64,000 nt of DNA from Lithodes maja (lineage: Eukaryota; Arthropoda; Malacostraca; Decapoda; Lithodidae). Both the position numbers and the translations under genes were made by a program. Position 1 is the first letter of the stretch, and the number at the start of each line of letters is the position of its first letter. The stretch covers positions 74,702-138,701 of the forward strand of contig JBAKBP010004273.1 in the NCBI GenBank assembly GCA_037953745.1, given 5' to 3'. Below the pieces are notes generated by a model. The model was not told where the DNA came from. It did not search any database and worked only from the letters and a program-made list of their open reading frames with translations. Shown here in pieces: positions 1-9,949 of the stretch.

Positions 1-923
1 AGGAACATAATAATTAATCTGATTACAGTCCCCTGTTGGGAACTGATATGATAACATTATAGTCGCTTTAGCCCTTTATACTCTTTGAATGGAAGGTAAT
101 TCATCTGAAAGCAACAATGATGAAGATGAAATATGTGGCTATCTCCAACCCCTGACTCTCCTATCAGATAAACAGATTACATTCCGTCAACTATGTTCAG
201 TCTGAATGTAAAAGAGGCACATGTCAACAAATGCTAAAATTGAGTTTGTTCTTTGAAACTATAGCTAAAGATACATAGGGCTACCTGGTTTAAATCTATT
301 AGTAATGATCATGCGACTACTGGATATTAGCCCTATAAAAAATCTAAGGAAATAGTAAACATTAAAATAGTAGGTACCTTCAAACATGGCATTATGGTCC
401 AAAAAAACATTGGCATATCTTGGCATACTGCCTTTTAGCACTGAGCTGGCATATGGTGATAGTGATAGATATAGAGAGCTATCAGTCAACACAGAATGAT
501 GTTAACCTTCAGAGACTCACATAGTTCGTTTGTCCTTTTCAATTGGTGGATATGATAGCCACTGATAACTGGAAACCACCACCAGAGGGGGTTTTAATCA
601 CCGGGCTCTGAATTTATTATTTTCAGTAGTGCCAATATAGCAAGGGAGAGTGTCATCTTCTTTGGTCATCTTCCAGGTCAGCTATATGATCAGTTAAACC
701 TTTGGCATCTCTTTCTACTATATTCTTGCTAGCACTAGACGATGTAGCACAGTTTAGGCAGGCCCTGTAGCAATCAAAAGAGTGAAATAAATCTTGATTG
801 TTTTCTGACTCTCAAATACCATTTCTAAATCATGTAATTATAGCCATTTTAAACTGAAAGTGATAACTAATAATAGAGCAGTGAGTTGATGAAATCGGTA
901 GAAAATCTGACTGCCAGGATGTC
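1..923. other. AT-rich DNA with no recognisable gene
   Basis: I see no convincing exon, transposon domain or tandem repeat here. Reading frames are short and look random. Confidence 0.5.
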
Positions 924-1285
924 AATAATGATGAACTGCAGGGCTCGGTGTTGGGTTTTTTGTTGTTCTTACCAATATTGATGAACTGCAGGGCTCGGTG
1001 TTGGGTTTTGTGTTGTTCTTACCAATAATGATGAACTGCAGGGCTCGGTGTTGGGTTTTTTGTTGTTCTTACCAATAATGATGAACTGCAGGGCTCGGTG
1101 TTGGGTTTTGTGTTGTTCTTACCAATAATGATGAACTGCAGGGCTCGGTGTTGGGTTTTTTGTTGTTCTTACCAATATTGATGAACTGCAGGGCTCGGTG
1201 TTGGGTTTTTTGTTGTTCTTACCAATAATGATGAACTGCAGGGCTCGGTGTTGGGTTTTTTGTTGTTCTTACCAATATTGATGAA
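924..1285. repeat. 50 bp tandem repeat, about 7 copies
   Basis: The motif ATGAACTGCAGGGCTCGGTG recurs exactly every 50 bp (931, 981, 1031, 1081, 1131, 1181, 1231). Copies are almost identical. They differ mainly at two places, AATAATG versus AATATTG and TTTTTTG versus TTTTGTG. The variants alternate irregularly, which suggests recent expansion. The array breaks off inside an eighth unit near 1285. Confidence 0.95.
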
Positions 1286-1829
1286 TATTTAACTTGCAAG
1301 ATCTTTACATTTCCGATGATACAATAAATGGTAAAGCGAGTACATCATCAGAAATACAAAAACTACAACGAGACCTAAATAATTAGTCTGGTAATCAGGT
1401 AAACTGAAGACAATGGATGTCAACAGTCAACAATATAAAACACTACATATTGGAAGCAAGAAGGAAACAGGAACGATACTACATGAATTATTGATAATTT
1501 AATACCTAGACAATACATGACTTCACCACAGAGGATGTTGCCTTCGAGTCGTGTAATTGTGGCTTGAAAATTAACCACATATGCCTATGGAGTTAATTCA
1601 AAAGCTTATATTTGCTCAACGGCGCCATCCAAGTAAAAAAACCAAAAACAAGTAGATACAGTAAGGATTGTTCATGACATTGATGGGCTCTGGTAAGATA
1701 CTTGGACTGCCCGCAATGCCTGTATCGAGGCTCGAGCTATCAAAAACGAATCAGGGGAAGAAAAGCGGGCATGTAGTTGGCGTGAAGTAGCCTATTAGAA
1801 ACATTATTGGTGGCATATAATAGTATCTA

Positions 1830-2115
1830 AGTGAGGTCTTTTTGGACCTACCGTGTCTCGCTCCATTATTTTTTGAGCTTTTAAGACGTTTCACCCTATA
1901 TATTTGGCGATAAAAAGACGCTTTACCCTATGCAGGTGTCGATTTTCTTCTGGGCGAGAGATAGCGAGCCTGTAACTTAGAAGAAATCAGCCTTCGGCCG
2001 GGGCATTTTTGCAAGGACAAATTTACAAATTTACCCTGAAGGGGATCTGGGTGGGCATTTTTGTTTAGTTTGAAGGAAGTCTGAAAAGGCGTTTTTGTTG
2101 GCCTAGGGGACAAAC
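1830..2115 (+). repeat. Dispersed repeat family G, copy 1 (degenerate)
   Basis: This block shares an ordered set of motifs with 5385-5640, 6285-6580 and, inverted, 9362-9555: a segment like TTTTAAGACGTTT, then CAGGTGTCGATTTTCTTC, then a GCGAGAGATAGCGAGCCTG core, then CAAATTTACCCTGAAGGGG. No protein is evident. It is probably a non-autonomous element of unknown class. Confidence 0.6.
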
Positions 2116-2265
2116 TAAAATACATTGCTCGAAATTGGCAAAAACAACACAAATACAAATATTCAATACTAATTACCGGCAAGCAAAATATCATACCAAC
2201 CCTTAAGACGTGGGACCAGATAGCGTTAAATTCCCTCCTCCTACAGTGCCCGGAAGCTATTGGAA

Positions 2266-2471
2266 TAACCCTTTCAGTACCGGTCACGTCCTTAGCATTA
2301 CATTCTGGCAACAATTAGACGATTTCATTCAGCTTAGGAAAAATCTGTGGTAGCTAAATGGATTAATTAAGATAGTCTATGGCCTTTTAATTGCTAGAGG
2401 TCCTGCCTAAGCTGAATACAAAAATATATTAGTTGCCAGAATATAATGAAAAGGACTGAATGGGTTAATTA
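2266..2471. mobile_element. Palindromic foldback element P, copy 1
   Basis: The two halves of this 205 bp segment are approximate reverse complements. It begins AACCCTTTCAGTACCGG and ends GACTGAATGGGTT, with a shared inner motif (TTAGACGATTTCATTCAGCTTAGGA-type, mirrored later as CCTAAGCTGAATAC). Related copies lie at 2538, 5145, 6779, 8168, 8675 and, as a half, 61505. No coding capacity is visible, so it is probably a MITE-like foldback element. Confidence 0.7.
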
Positions 2472-2537
2472 GGAAGTTTAAAACATTGATAACAAAGTCG
2501 GAACACAGCTCGCTAGTCTTTTGTGTGTGATCTTCTT

Positions 2538-2752
2538 ATTAACCCCTTCTGTACCGACGGCATCGGTTTAACTTAATTCTGGCTACTATTAGACGATTTC
2601 ATTTATTTTCAAAAGGGCCTCCAGCTTTAACAGGCTTCGAACTATCTCACTTAACCCCTTTTACTAACTCAGATCCTTCTAAAACTGCACAAAATCCTCT
2701 AAATATAGCTAGAATAAAATGTAAAAGGACGTATTATGTACAGAAGGGGTTA
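2538..2752. mobile_element. Palindromic foldback element P, copy 2
   Basis: This copy has the clearest ends of the family: it starts TTAACCCCTTCTGTACCG and finishes GTACAGAAGGGGTTAA, a perfect 14-16 bp terminal inverted repeat. The interior keeps the family motif GACGATTTCATT and its mirrored partner TCCTCTAAATATAGC. The TTAA at both ends may be target site or element terminus. Confidence 0.8.
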
Positions 2753-2861
2753 AAGAAAGGTTATTGAATAGTTGAAACGAACTCAGAGATCGGCTACAAC
2801 AATAATTATTCATTAGTTAGAATATGGATTATATAAGAGGCGTCATGGAGAGATAAACCAG

Positions 2862-4480
2862 ATAATATGGCACCAGTAGAGTACCTTTACATAGATAGGA
2901 GCGACAACAGGGGTCACGGTAGTCAGAAACAATATGGCGCCCGTAGAGTGCCTTTATGTAGAGAGTAGCGACATAAGGGGTCAGGGGAATTAGGAACAAT
3001 ATGGCGCCCGTAGAGTGCCTATATATAGAGTAGCGACATAAGGGGTCACAGGAGTCAGAAACAATATGGTGCCCGTAGAGTGCCTTTATGTAGAGAGTAG
3101 CGACATAAGGGGTCACGGGAGCAAGAAACAATATGGCGCCCGTAGAGTGCCTTTATATAGAGAGTAGCGACATAAGGGGTCACGGGAGCCAGAAACAATA
3201 TGGCGCCCGTAGAGTGCCTTTATATAGAGAGTAGTGACATAAGGGGTCACGGGAGTCAGAAATAATATGGCGCCCGTAGAGTGCCTTTATATAGAGAATA
3301 GCGACATAAGGGGTCACGGGAGTCAGAAATAATATGGCGCCCATAGAGTGCCTTTATATGGAGAGTAGCGACATAGGGGTCAGGGGAGTCAGAAACAATG
3401 TTGCGCCCGTAGAGTGCCTATATATAGAGTAGCGACATAAGGGCTCATGGGAGCCAGAAACAATATGGTGCCCGTAGAGTGCCATGAATGCCTTGTCCAG
3501 GCATTTTGGCTCGAACGTCCCTTGATTTTGGCCCTGTCACTCTTTCAACTATGGGGGAGGCACTCGCTATAGGCAGTTATGCCTTTTGTCTCCCTCAATC
3601 ACATAGAAAAAAAAAAAATATATATATATATAGAGTAGCAACATAAGGGGTCACAGGAGTCAGAAACAATATGGCGCCCGTAGAGTGCCTTTATGTAGAG
3701 AGTAGCGACATGGGGTCACGGGAGCAAGAAACAATATGGCGCCCATAGAGTACCTTTATATAGAGAATAGTGACACAAGGGGTCACGGGAATCAGAAATA
3801 TTATGGCGCCCGTAGAGTGCCTTTATATAGAAAATAGCGACATAAGGGGTCACGGGAGTCAGAAATAATATGGCGCCCGTAGAGTGCCTTTATATAGAGA
3901 ATAGCGACATAAGGAGTCACGGGAGTCAGAAATAATATGGCGCCCGTAGAGTGCCTTTATATAGAGAATAGCGACATAAGGGGTCACGGGAGTCAGAAAT
4001 AATATGGCGCCCGTAGAGTGCCTTTATATAGAGAATAGCGACATAAGGGGTCACAGGAGTCAGAAATAATATGGCGCCCGTAGAGTGCCTTTATATAGAG
4101 AATAGCGACATAAGGGGTCACGGGAGTCAGAAATAATATGGCGCCCGTAGAGTGCCTTTTTGTAGAGAGTAGCGACATAAGGGGTCACGGGAGTCAGAAA
4201 TAGTATGGCGCTCGTAGAGTGCCTTTTTGTAGAGAATAACGACACAAGGGGTCACGGTAGTCAGAAATAATATGGCGCCCATAGAGTACCTGTATATATA
4301 GAATAGCGACATAAGGGGTCACGGGAGTCAGAAATAATATGGCACCTGTAGAGTGCCTGTATATACAGAATAGCGACATAAGAGGCTATGGGAATCAGAA
4401 ACAATATGGCACCCGTAGAGTACCTTTATATAGAGAATAGTGACATAAAGGGTTACGGATGTCAGAAACAATGTGACGCC
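2862..4480. repeat. 67 bp satellite array, roughly 20 copies
   Basis: A 67 bp unit containing ATGGCGCCCGTAGAGTGCC, a TATATAGAGA segment and GCGACATAAGGGGTCACGGG repeats across this region. The middle (about 3840-4200) is the most uniform and the edges are more diverged, the usual pattern of unequal crossing-over. The period is not a multiple of three, so the staggered minus-strand reading frames over it are not coding. One 150 bp insertion interrupts it (3482-3634). Confidence 0.95.
3482..3634 (+). mobile_element. SINE-like insertion with A-rich and TA tail inside the satellite
   Basis: Unrelated sequence interrupts the 67 bp array between GTAGAGTGCC and TAGAGTAGC. It ends in a run of A followed by (TA)n, as retroposed short elements often do. 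A weak box-B-like GTTCGAGCC is present on the opposite strand, so a tRNA origin is not established. I see no clear target duplication. Confidence 0.35.
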
Positions 4481-4510
4481 CGGAGACTTTAGCGCTCCGA
4501 TAGCCATTGT

Positions 4511-4994
4511 TTAACCCCTCTTTGGCGGGACCGGACTTAAGTCCGTATCTAAAAATCTGGACTATGTGGCGGGGCCTGACTTAAGTCTGTGTGCAATTTT
4601 GGCGCAATATTGGCTCTGAGAGAGAGACGAGCGACAGGAGGAGCGTAGGTTGCCTCATGACCGCTCACCACGGCTGCCGTGGGCCTACTGACATCTACTC
4701 CACACACATTCAGCCTCCCTCCCTCGCTACACACGTAATTATGTAACGAAATGACCGTATTTTAGCGATTTTGCCCTTCGGTTGCACGTTGCAAGACAAC
4801 CAGTGATCGTAGAAGGATGGTTCAGGTGTCATTGGAAAGCTCAATTAACGCCCTTTCAGGGATACATAATTGTATTACGCTCTGGCTCTTGTTTATACAT
4901 GAAAAAGAGCACTGAAACAAGGCCATTTATGGTAAAACAAAAACGCTGGGCGCATAGTGGAAAAAAACTGACGGGCCCGCTCGTAAGGCGTTAA
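4511..4994. mobile_element. piggyBac-like MITE with TTAA ends
   Basis: The 484 bp segment is bounded by TTAA on both sides. The left end reads TTAACCCCTCTTTGGCGGGA. The right end read in reverse complement is TTAACGCCTTACGAGCGGGC, matching at TTAAC-CCT-----GCGGG. TTAA target sites with C-rich termini are the hallmark of piggyBac elements. No transposase is encoded. A perfect 14 bp palindrome, CGGACTTAAGTCCG, lies near the left end (4532-4545). Confidence 0.6.
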
Positions 4995-5144
4995 GTGATG
5001 GTTTGCGAAATATATGAGATGCATAGATAGAATAATATGAGGTACCGTATATAACATGAACATTTATGTATTAAACAAAAATTGTATGCTATGGGGTAAA
5101 ACGTGAGTTAGAAAAAAATATGGTGCCTATAAGTCAAGTAAACC

Positions 5145-5353
5145 CATTCAGTACCGGTGACACCCTTTTCATTATAATCTGGCAAATATTAGACGATTTG
5201 ATATAGCTTAGGAACAAAGCCTGCCAATTAAAATGCGACAGACTATCTCAATTAATCCTCTTAGCTACCATAAATCCTTCCTAATCTTCGTAAACTCATC
5301 TAAATGCAGCTGATATAAAATATAATGTACGTCGCTGGTATTGGAAAGGTTTA
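5145..5353. mobile_element. Palindromic foldback element P, copy 3
   Basis: This copy begins AACCCATTCAGTACCGGTGA and ends GTACGTCGCTGGTATTGGAA-AGGTTT. The inner motif TTAGACGATTTGATATAGC is mirrored by TCATCTAAATGCAGC. It folds on itself over nearly its full length, with many mismatches. Confidence 0.7.
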
Positions 5354-5384
5354 GGGAAAGGATTCGCTTTATTTTCTCAACCCC

Positions 5385-5640
5385 CTTCTTCTTCATGTTT
5401 AGCCCCATTAGTTTTCAAATTTTAATACTTTCTTCCATTTTGTTTTTCAATATCAAGACCTTTGGTGCCATTTAGGTGTCGATTTTTTCCTGGCGAGTGA
5501 TAGCGACCCTGTGTTGTAAGATGAACCGGCTTTTGGCCGGGACATTTTTGTACCGAAAAATTTACACATTTATCTCGAAGGGGGGTTTTGGGAAGGTGTT
5601 TCTTTAATCTTGATAGAGGTCTACGGAGCAAACTAAATCA
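5385..5640 (+). repeat. Dispersed repeat family G, copy 2
   Basis: It follows the family order: AGCCCCATTAGTTTTCAAATT, a TTTAGGTGTCGATTTTTTCC segment, GGCGAGTGATAGCGACCCTG, then CACATTTATCTCGAAGGGGG. The nearest relative is 6285-6580. No protein domain is seen. Confidence 0.65.
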
Positions 5641-5696
5641 AATATTAATACCGGTAACAAAACAAAATGAAAAACTATATATAAATCAAATCAAAT

Positions 5697-6040
5697 AATG
5701 GCCCCTTTTTCTCTTTCTCTCCCCCTCTCTTTGGTTTGTATCCATTCGGCCCCATTCAGCCTACTGTTTTAAGACGTTTACCCCCATCCAGGTGTCAATA
5801 TATATTTTTGTTTTGACAGCAAGCAAAATTTGTAAATTTTTCGATAGAAAAATTTCTCCGACGAAGCCGGATTTCTCCATACAATGCTGACTCGCTATCG
5901 CTAGCCAGGAAGAAATCGACACTTGGATGGGGATAAACGTCTTAAAACAGTTGGCTGAATGGGGCCGAATGGATACAAGACAGGGAAAGAAAGAAAAGGA
6001 GAGAAAGATAAAAAAAAAGCCGGTGACCCCCCTAACATAA
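5697..6040. mobile_element. Long hairpin element F, copy 1
   Basis: The left arm contains GTATCCATTCGGCCCCATTC, CTGTTTTAAGACGTTTA and CCCATCCAGGTGTC. The right arm carries the reverse complement of each in mirrored order (GACACTTGGATGGGG, AAACGTCTTAAAACAG, GAATGGGGCCGAATGGATAC). Arms are about 115-140 bp. The right end, GGTGACCCCCCTAA, matches the ends of the copy at 9047-9363. The left end is eroded. Confidence 0.75.
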
Positions 6041-6284
6041 CCCTCTTATACATTTACCACAGATCCAGCACAATACCAAACAATCCCCCTGAGACACACC
6101 CACGCTGCTGATTACACACTATAAGTCTATTTTTGTCCCAGCTGATGGTAAATTGCCATATCTTCATCTTAATTACTTGTCTATTACGAAGATTGTGTAG
6201 CAAAGTATGTTGCCGATTATGAGTGCTTGGCAATAAGATGATGCTGAGACAGATAAGAGTAGTTTCATATTTTTGCATTAAGGG

Positions 6285-6580
6285 GAGGCAGACCCTTTTT
6301 CTGGACCCCCTTCTCCCTAATGTTTAGCCCCACTAGTTTTGAGATTATATGACGTTTCGGCCCATTAGTTTGGCGATTTTAACACCTTTCGCCCCATTTC
6401 GTTGTCAATTTTAAGACCTTTCGTGCCATTTAGGTGTCGATTATTTCCTGGCGAGCGAAAGCGAGACTGCAATTTGAAGAGTTACCGGCCGAAACCCGAA
6501 AAATGTACAAATTTATCTTGAAGGGGGGCCTAGGGGGTGTTTGTCTAAGCTTAATGGAGGTCTAGGGAGGAACTAAACAA
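6285..6580 (+). repeat. Dispersed repeat family G, copy 3
   Basis: It has the same block order as the copy at 5385-5640: AGCCCCACTAGTTTTGAGAT, TTTAGGTGTCGATTATTTCC, GGCGAGCGAAAGCGAGACTG, CAAATTTATCTTGAAGGGGG. It contains no open frame of note. Confidence 0.65.
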
Positions 6581-6778
6581 ATATATGAATACATTAATTA
6601 ATAGACCAAACAAACGGCCAGTCTCCCCTTAAATAATGAGAAATCTGCTGCTAAAAAATTCAATTTGCCATCAGCTGGACATAAACCGACTATAACAACC
6701 TCATCTCACAATAATTGTCCACTAAAGATCTTGTACTTAGAGATAGAGAGTGGCCATTATTTGTTTTTGAGTACCCTT

Positions 6779-6988
6779 ATAACCCTTTCTGTACCTGTGC
6801 CATCCTTTTAACTTATGTTGGCTACTATTGGACGATGTTATTCAGTTTAAAAAAGGCCTACGGTAATTAACAGGCTTCAAACTAGCTCAACCATCCCTTT
6901 TAACTACCACAGATCCTTCCTAAGCTGCATAATATCGTCTAAATATAGCTAGAATACAATATAACACGTCGCTGGTATTCAAAGGGTT
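6779..6988. mobile_element. Palindromic foldback element P, copy 4
   Basis: It starts TAACCCTTTCTGTACCTG and ends CGTCGCTGGTATTCAAAGGGTTA. Interior motifs GGACGATGTTATTCAG and ATCGTCTAAATATAGCTAG are the mirrored family signatures. Confidence 0.7.
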
Positions 6989-7469
6989 AGTGACGTAATT
7001 ATCAAAGAATAGAGATATATTATTTTTGTGATCGTGTCGAGTTTAGATCCATAGACCAAGTGTTATATTCTGTACCAGTATTGTCGAATGTTTATTATTA
7101 TGGGTATGGACATAATTAGTACAAAGGAGTACAAAGGAAATCAAGTAAACATAGGTCTAGTGACCCCTCTAGGCTGCTTGTCCTCCGAAACACTGAGGAT
7201 CAAGTGTCCAAACAGTGGTTAAGAGTGGGTAAGGGAACATTGGAAAGGGAACTACTGCCCTGGAACTAATGTCCGTGACAGGATTAGGAAATTATTAGGG
7301 GACAGTTGGGTTAGTAACATGACACAGTTATATGTGATTTTTCGTATATTTGGGAAAAAGAGAGTAACATCTTAGTAATATATATATACACAGTAATCCT
7401 TGATGAATTTGAGGGGGGAATAAAATAAAGTTATTAATTTACAAACGCAGTCAGTCGCGGGTTTAAAGC

Positions 7470-7677
7470 CGCTGTCACACGAGCGCTTTTCCGTCAATTT
7501 TCCATGAGCAAGTTTGTTCTCGTATCATTTCGGGACTTTTTTCGCACTGGTATCGGTAACTAGACTGAAGGTAGATTATGTTAGGAGGCTGAATTCTGAT
7601 ACAGTGTCATTTTGTAAGCTTCCAGACCATAATTGCCCGTAAATATTGCTAGAAAAAGGGCTTGTGTAACACCAGCG
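7470..7677. mobile_element. MITE with CGCTG..CACACGAGC terminal inverted repeats
   Basis: The left end CGCTGTCACACGAGCGCTTT is mirrored at the right by AAAAAGGGCTTGTGTAACAC-CAGCG. The same terminal sequence occurs in the larger element at 53585-54526, so this is a dispersed family. No coding capacity is visible. Confidence 0.6.
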
Positions 7678-7766
7678 TAATGCAAGATATTTGAGATATT
7701 GAGTGTAAAGAGAGGCTAATGAAACCAGTGCCACCAATACGGCAGACGTTGGCCAATCTCTGTTAC

Positions 7767-7989
7767 TATAGTCAGTTCATTCTCGGTTGGGCAGAAATCG
7801 TAACCTCTAACCTCTGTAAATCAAAAAGGGCTAGAGCAAATGAGCTGTCAATTTCCACACCTATTCCCTGGCCACGTCTTCCCATGTGGTAGAAATATTA
7901 GCTTGATTACTCTAGTCCTTTTTTAGTTATGAGAGGCTATAGCCTATAGGTTACGCGATTTCTGCCCAACCTAGAATGAACGGACTATA
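7767..7989. mobile_element. MITE with about 45 bp terminal inverted repeats and TA ends
   Basis: The left terminus TATAGTCAGTTCATTCTCGG continues through TTGGGCAGAAATCG. The right terminus in reverse complement is TATAGTCCGTTCATTCTAGG and also continues through TTGGGCAGAAATCG. The arms are close to identical over about 45 bp, and TA at both ends would suit a Tc1/mariner-type target. It has no transposase. Confidence 0.7.
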
Positions 7990-8167
7990 ATTATAGGGTC
8001 TCTAATCTACAGATAAGGCTTCAAGATAGAACTACTTCCTTATCTTTAACTGAGAAAGCCGTGACCATGACAGAAGGTAAACAGACAGAGGTTGAAAAAA
8101 TATCCTTATTGTGAAATTGTAATCTCTGACACTGAGCACAACCAGTCAAACAGAAGTAAAAACAACC

Positions 8168-8452
8168 CTTTGAGGATTATGCCGCATTTTGACCGTACCT
8201 TAGATTTCGGCTATTATTAGACGAATTGTTGTACAGCTTAGGAAAGATCTGTGGAAATTATAGGGTACTGCCTACCTCAATTATAGGGTACTGCCTACCT
8301 CAATTATAGGGTACTGCCTACCTCAATTATAGGGTACTGCCTACCTCAATTAACCCTCTGACTTCCATATACCCTTGCTAATCTGATTTAATTGTCTAGT
8401 TGTATCCAGAAAACAGAAACAAATGCGTAATCGTATTTTGAATGGGTTAAAT
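8168..8452. mobile_element. Palindromic foldback element P, copy 5, with internal tandem repeat
   Basis: The ends AACCCTTTGAGGATTATG and GTATTTTGAATGGGTT are diverged family termini, and the inner TTAGACGAATTGTTGTACAGC is the usual motif. The centre has been expanded by four copies of a 23 bp unit (8256-8347). Confidence 0.6.
8256..8347. repeat. 23 bp tandem repeat, 4 exact copies
   Basis: The unit AATTATAGGGTACTGCCTAC plus CTC repeats four times without change, so the expansion is recent compared with the diverged element around it. Confidence 0.95.
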
Positions 8453-8479
8453 ACAAACACAAAACTCTAAAATATGAAT

Positions 8480-8548
8480 ATAAAACACCATCTGAGGAAG
8501 AGCACTTTATTGACAACGTTTCGCAGATAGCTTCATCAGGTCATTAGG
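8480..8548 (-). ncRNA. Hammerhead-ribozyme-like motif in a Penelope-like element remnant
   Basis: On the minus strand the order is CTGATGA (8539-8533), a short stem-loop, GAAA (8522-8519), then CGTTGTC with a GTC triplet at 8514-8512. This is the hammerhead core with a very short stem III, a layout described for ribozymes in Penelope-like elements. The following AATAAAGTGCTCTTCC looks like one strand of stem I, but only about four bases (TGAC/GTCA) still pair with the upstream side. The 5' strand therefore seems lost or diverged, and activity is unlikely. Confidence 0.5.
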
Positions 8549-8674
8549 GTTAAGTCTAAAATATGACTTCCAAGAACCTTATTCACTATTACAATGTCTT
8601 AATATACCTCTAAATGACGGTAAAAATATAGAAAAAAGCTAGTAATGTTCATGGTTAGGTACGAATGTGTATAT

Positions 8675-8889
8675 CAACCCCTTCTGTACCGGCGACGTCT
8701 TTTTCATATCATTTGAGCTATATTTAGAGGATGTTGTGCAGCTTAAAAAGGATCTTGGTAGTAAAAAGGGTTAAGTGAGATAGTTCGAAGCCTGTTAATT
8801 GTTGGAGGCCCTTTTGAAACTTAATGTAATTTGTCTTATAGTAGCCAAAATAAAGTTAGAAAGATGTCGCCGGCACAGAATGGTTTAAA
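8675..8889. mobile_element. Palindromic foldback element P, copy 6
   Basis: It begins AACCCCTTCTGTACCGGCG and ends GTCGCCGGCACAGAATGGTTT, an imperfect inverted repeat with the core CTGTACCGGCGAC mirrored. The interior keeps AGAGGATGTTGTGCAGC. Confidence 0.75.
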
Positions 8890-9046
8890 CTAACTGTATT
8901 ATGCTGAAAATAGTGCTGCCTGTCCTGTATTCATAAGATAACGGATCATATTTATGGGAAGCTCTTTCTTATATATTTATTTTAATTAATTAATTTACTA
9001 AGATATTTGTTTATCATTAGTTTGATCCCTACACCTCCATTTAGCT

Positions 9047-9363
9047 TTAAGGGGGGTGACTTGCCTTTTTTATCTCCTTTTCTCTCTTTTTCTGGTTTTT
9101 ATCCATTCGGCCCCATTCAGTTTACTGTTTTAAGACTTTTATCCTCATCCAGGTGTCGATTTTATCTTGGCGAGCGGTAGCGAGCCAGCATATTATTTTA
9201 CATGTTTTGACAGCAGCCTAATTGATGTAGCTCGCCAGGAAGATATCGACACCTGGATGGGGATAAACGTCTTAAAACAGTAGGCTGAAAGGAGCCGAAT
9301 GGATACAAGCCAGAGAAAGAGAGAAATTTAAAAGGAGAGAAACAAATAGGTCAACCCCCTTAA
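9047..9363. mobile_element. Long hairpin element F, copy 2, with TTAA ends
   Basis: The element is bounded by TTAA (9047-9050 and 9360-9363). Its ends are GGGGGGTGAC and, in reverse complement, GGGGGTTGAC. The arms then mirror each other for about 130 bp through TATCCATTCGGCCCCATTC and CCTCATCCAGGTGTCGAT. The loop carries the GCGAGCGGTAGCGAGCC core also seen in family G. The right TTAA abuts a family G copy. Confidence 0.8.
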
Positions 9364-9555
9364 GAAATACCCCCAAGATCCCCCTTCGAGATGCATTTTC
9401 TACATTTTTTAGCTCGTCCTATATTGCAGGCTCGCTCTCGCTTGCCAGGAATGAATCGACGCCTAAAAGGTACAAAAGGTCTTAAAAAAAGTGCGAAAGC
9501 TCGTAAAATAGCCAAACTAATGGGGCTAAACGTAAGGGAAAAGGGGGTCCAGGAA
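9362..9555 (-). repeat. Dispersed repeat family G, copy 4 (inverted)
   Basis: Read on the minus strand it has the family order GGACCCCCTTTTCCCTTACG, GTTTAGCCCCATTAGTTTGG, a GTCGATTCATTCC segment, GGCAAGCGAGAGCGAGCCTG, then CGAAGGGGGATCTTGGGGGT. It directly abuts the hairpin element at 9047-9363. Confidence 0.65.
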
Positions 9556-9566
9556 ATCAAACTCCC

Positions 9567-9673
9567 TTAAGAGTGTATGGTACTGTACCTACCTTAAGAG
9601 TGTATGGTACTGTACCTACCTTAAGAGTGTATGGTACTGTACCTACCTTAAGAGTGTATGGTACTGTACCTAC
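9567..9673. repeat. 27 bp tandem repeat, 4 copies
   Basis: The unit TTAAGAGTGTATGGTACTGT followed by ACCTACC repeats four times exactly. Because 27 is a multiple of three it makes a 9-residue repeat in one frame, but the frame has no other protein-like features. Confidence 0.95.
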
Positions 9674-9774
9674 AATGTATACTAGTAATAAATCAGTCTT
9701 TCCAACTATGTGTTTGTACGGTCTACACCATTGCATATCAAAGACGTTTCCATATTTTTATTTTATATTATTTT

Positions 9775-9872
9775 GTTTATTATTATTATTATTAGTATTA
9801 CAATTATTATTATTATAAATATTTTGATTATTATTATACTATAATTATTATTATTTATTTATTATATAGTTT
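9775..9872. repeat. (TTA)n-rich low-complexity tract
   Basis: Imperfect runs of TTA and ATT units occur with no other content. The tract lies shortly upstream of the candidate exon at 9950. Confidence 0.85.
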
Positions 9873-9949
9873 GTTTAGGATTGAAATAGCATATGTGTAT
9901 ACAGCTGCAAGTTATACATGTTGCTGATTTTTAATTTGTTTTCGAACAG

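Noticed and set aside
2829..4379. Staggered minus-strand reading frames of about 61-100 residues with similar peptides
   Set aside because: They are the same 67 bp satellite unit read in successive frames. The period is not a multiple of three, so no single protein repeat exists.
9573..9818. Small repetitive protein with MYGTVPTLR units
   Set aside because: Only the 27 bp tandem repeat makes the frame regular, and it then runs into (TTA)n DNA.
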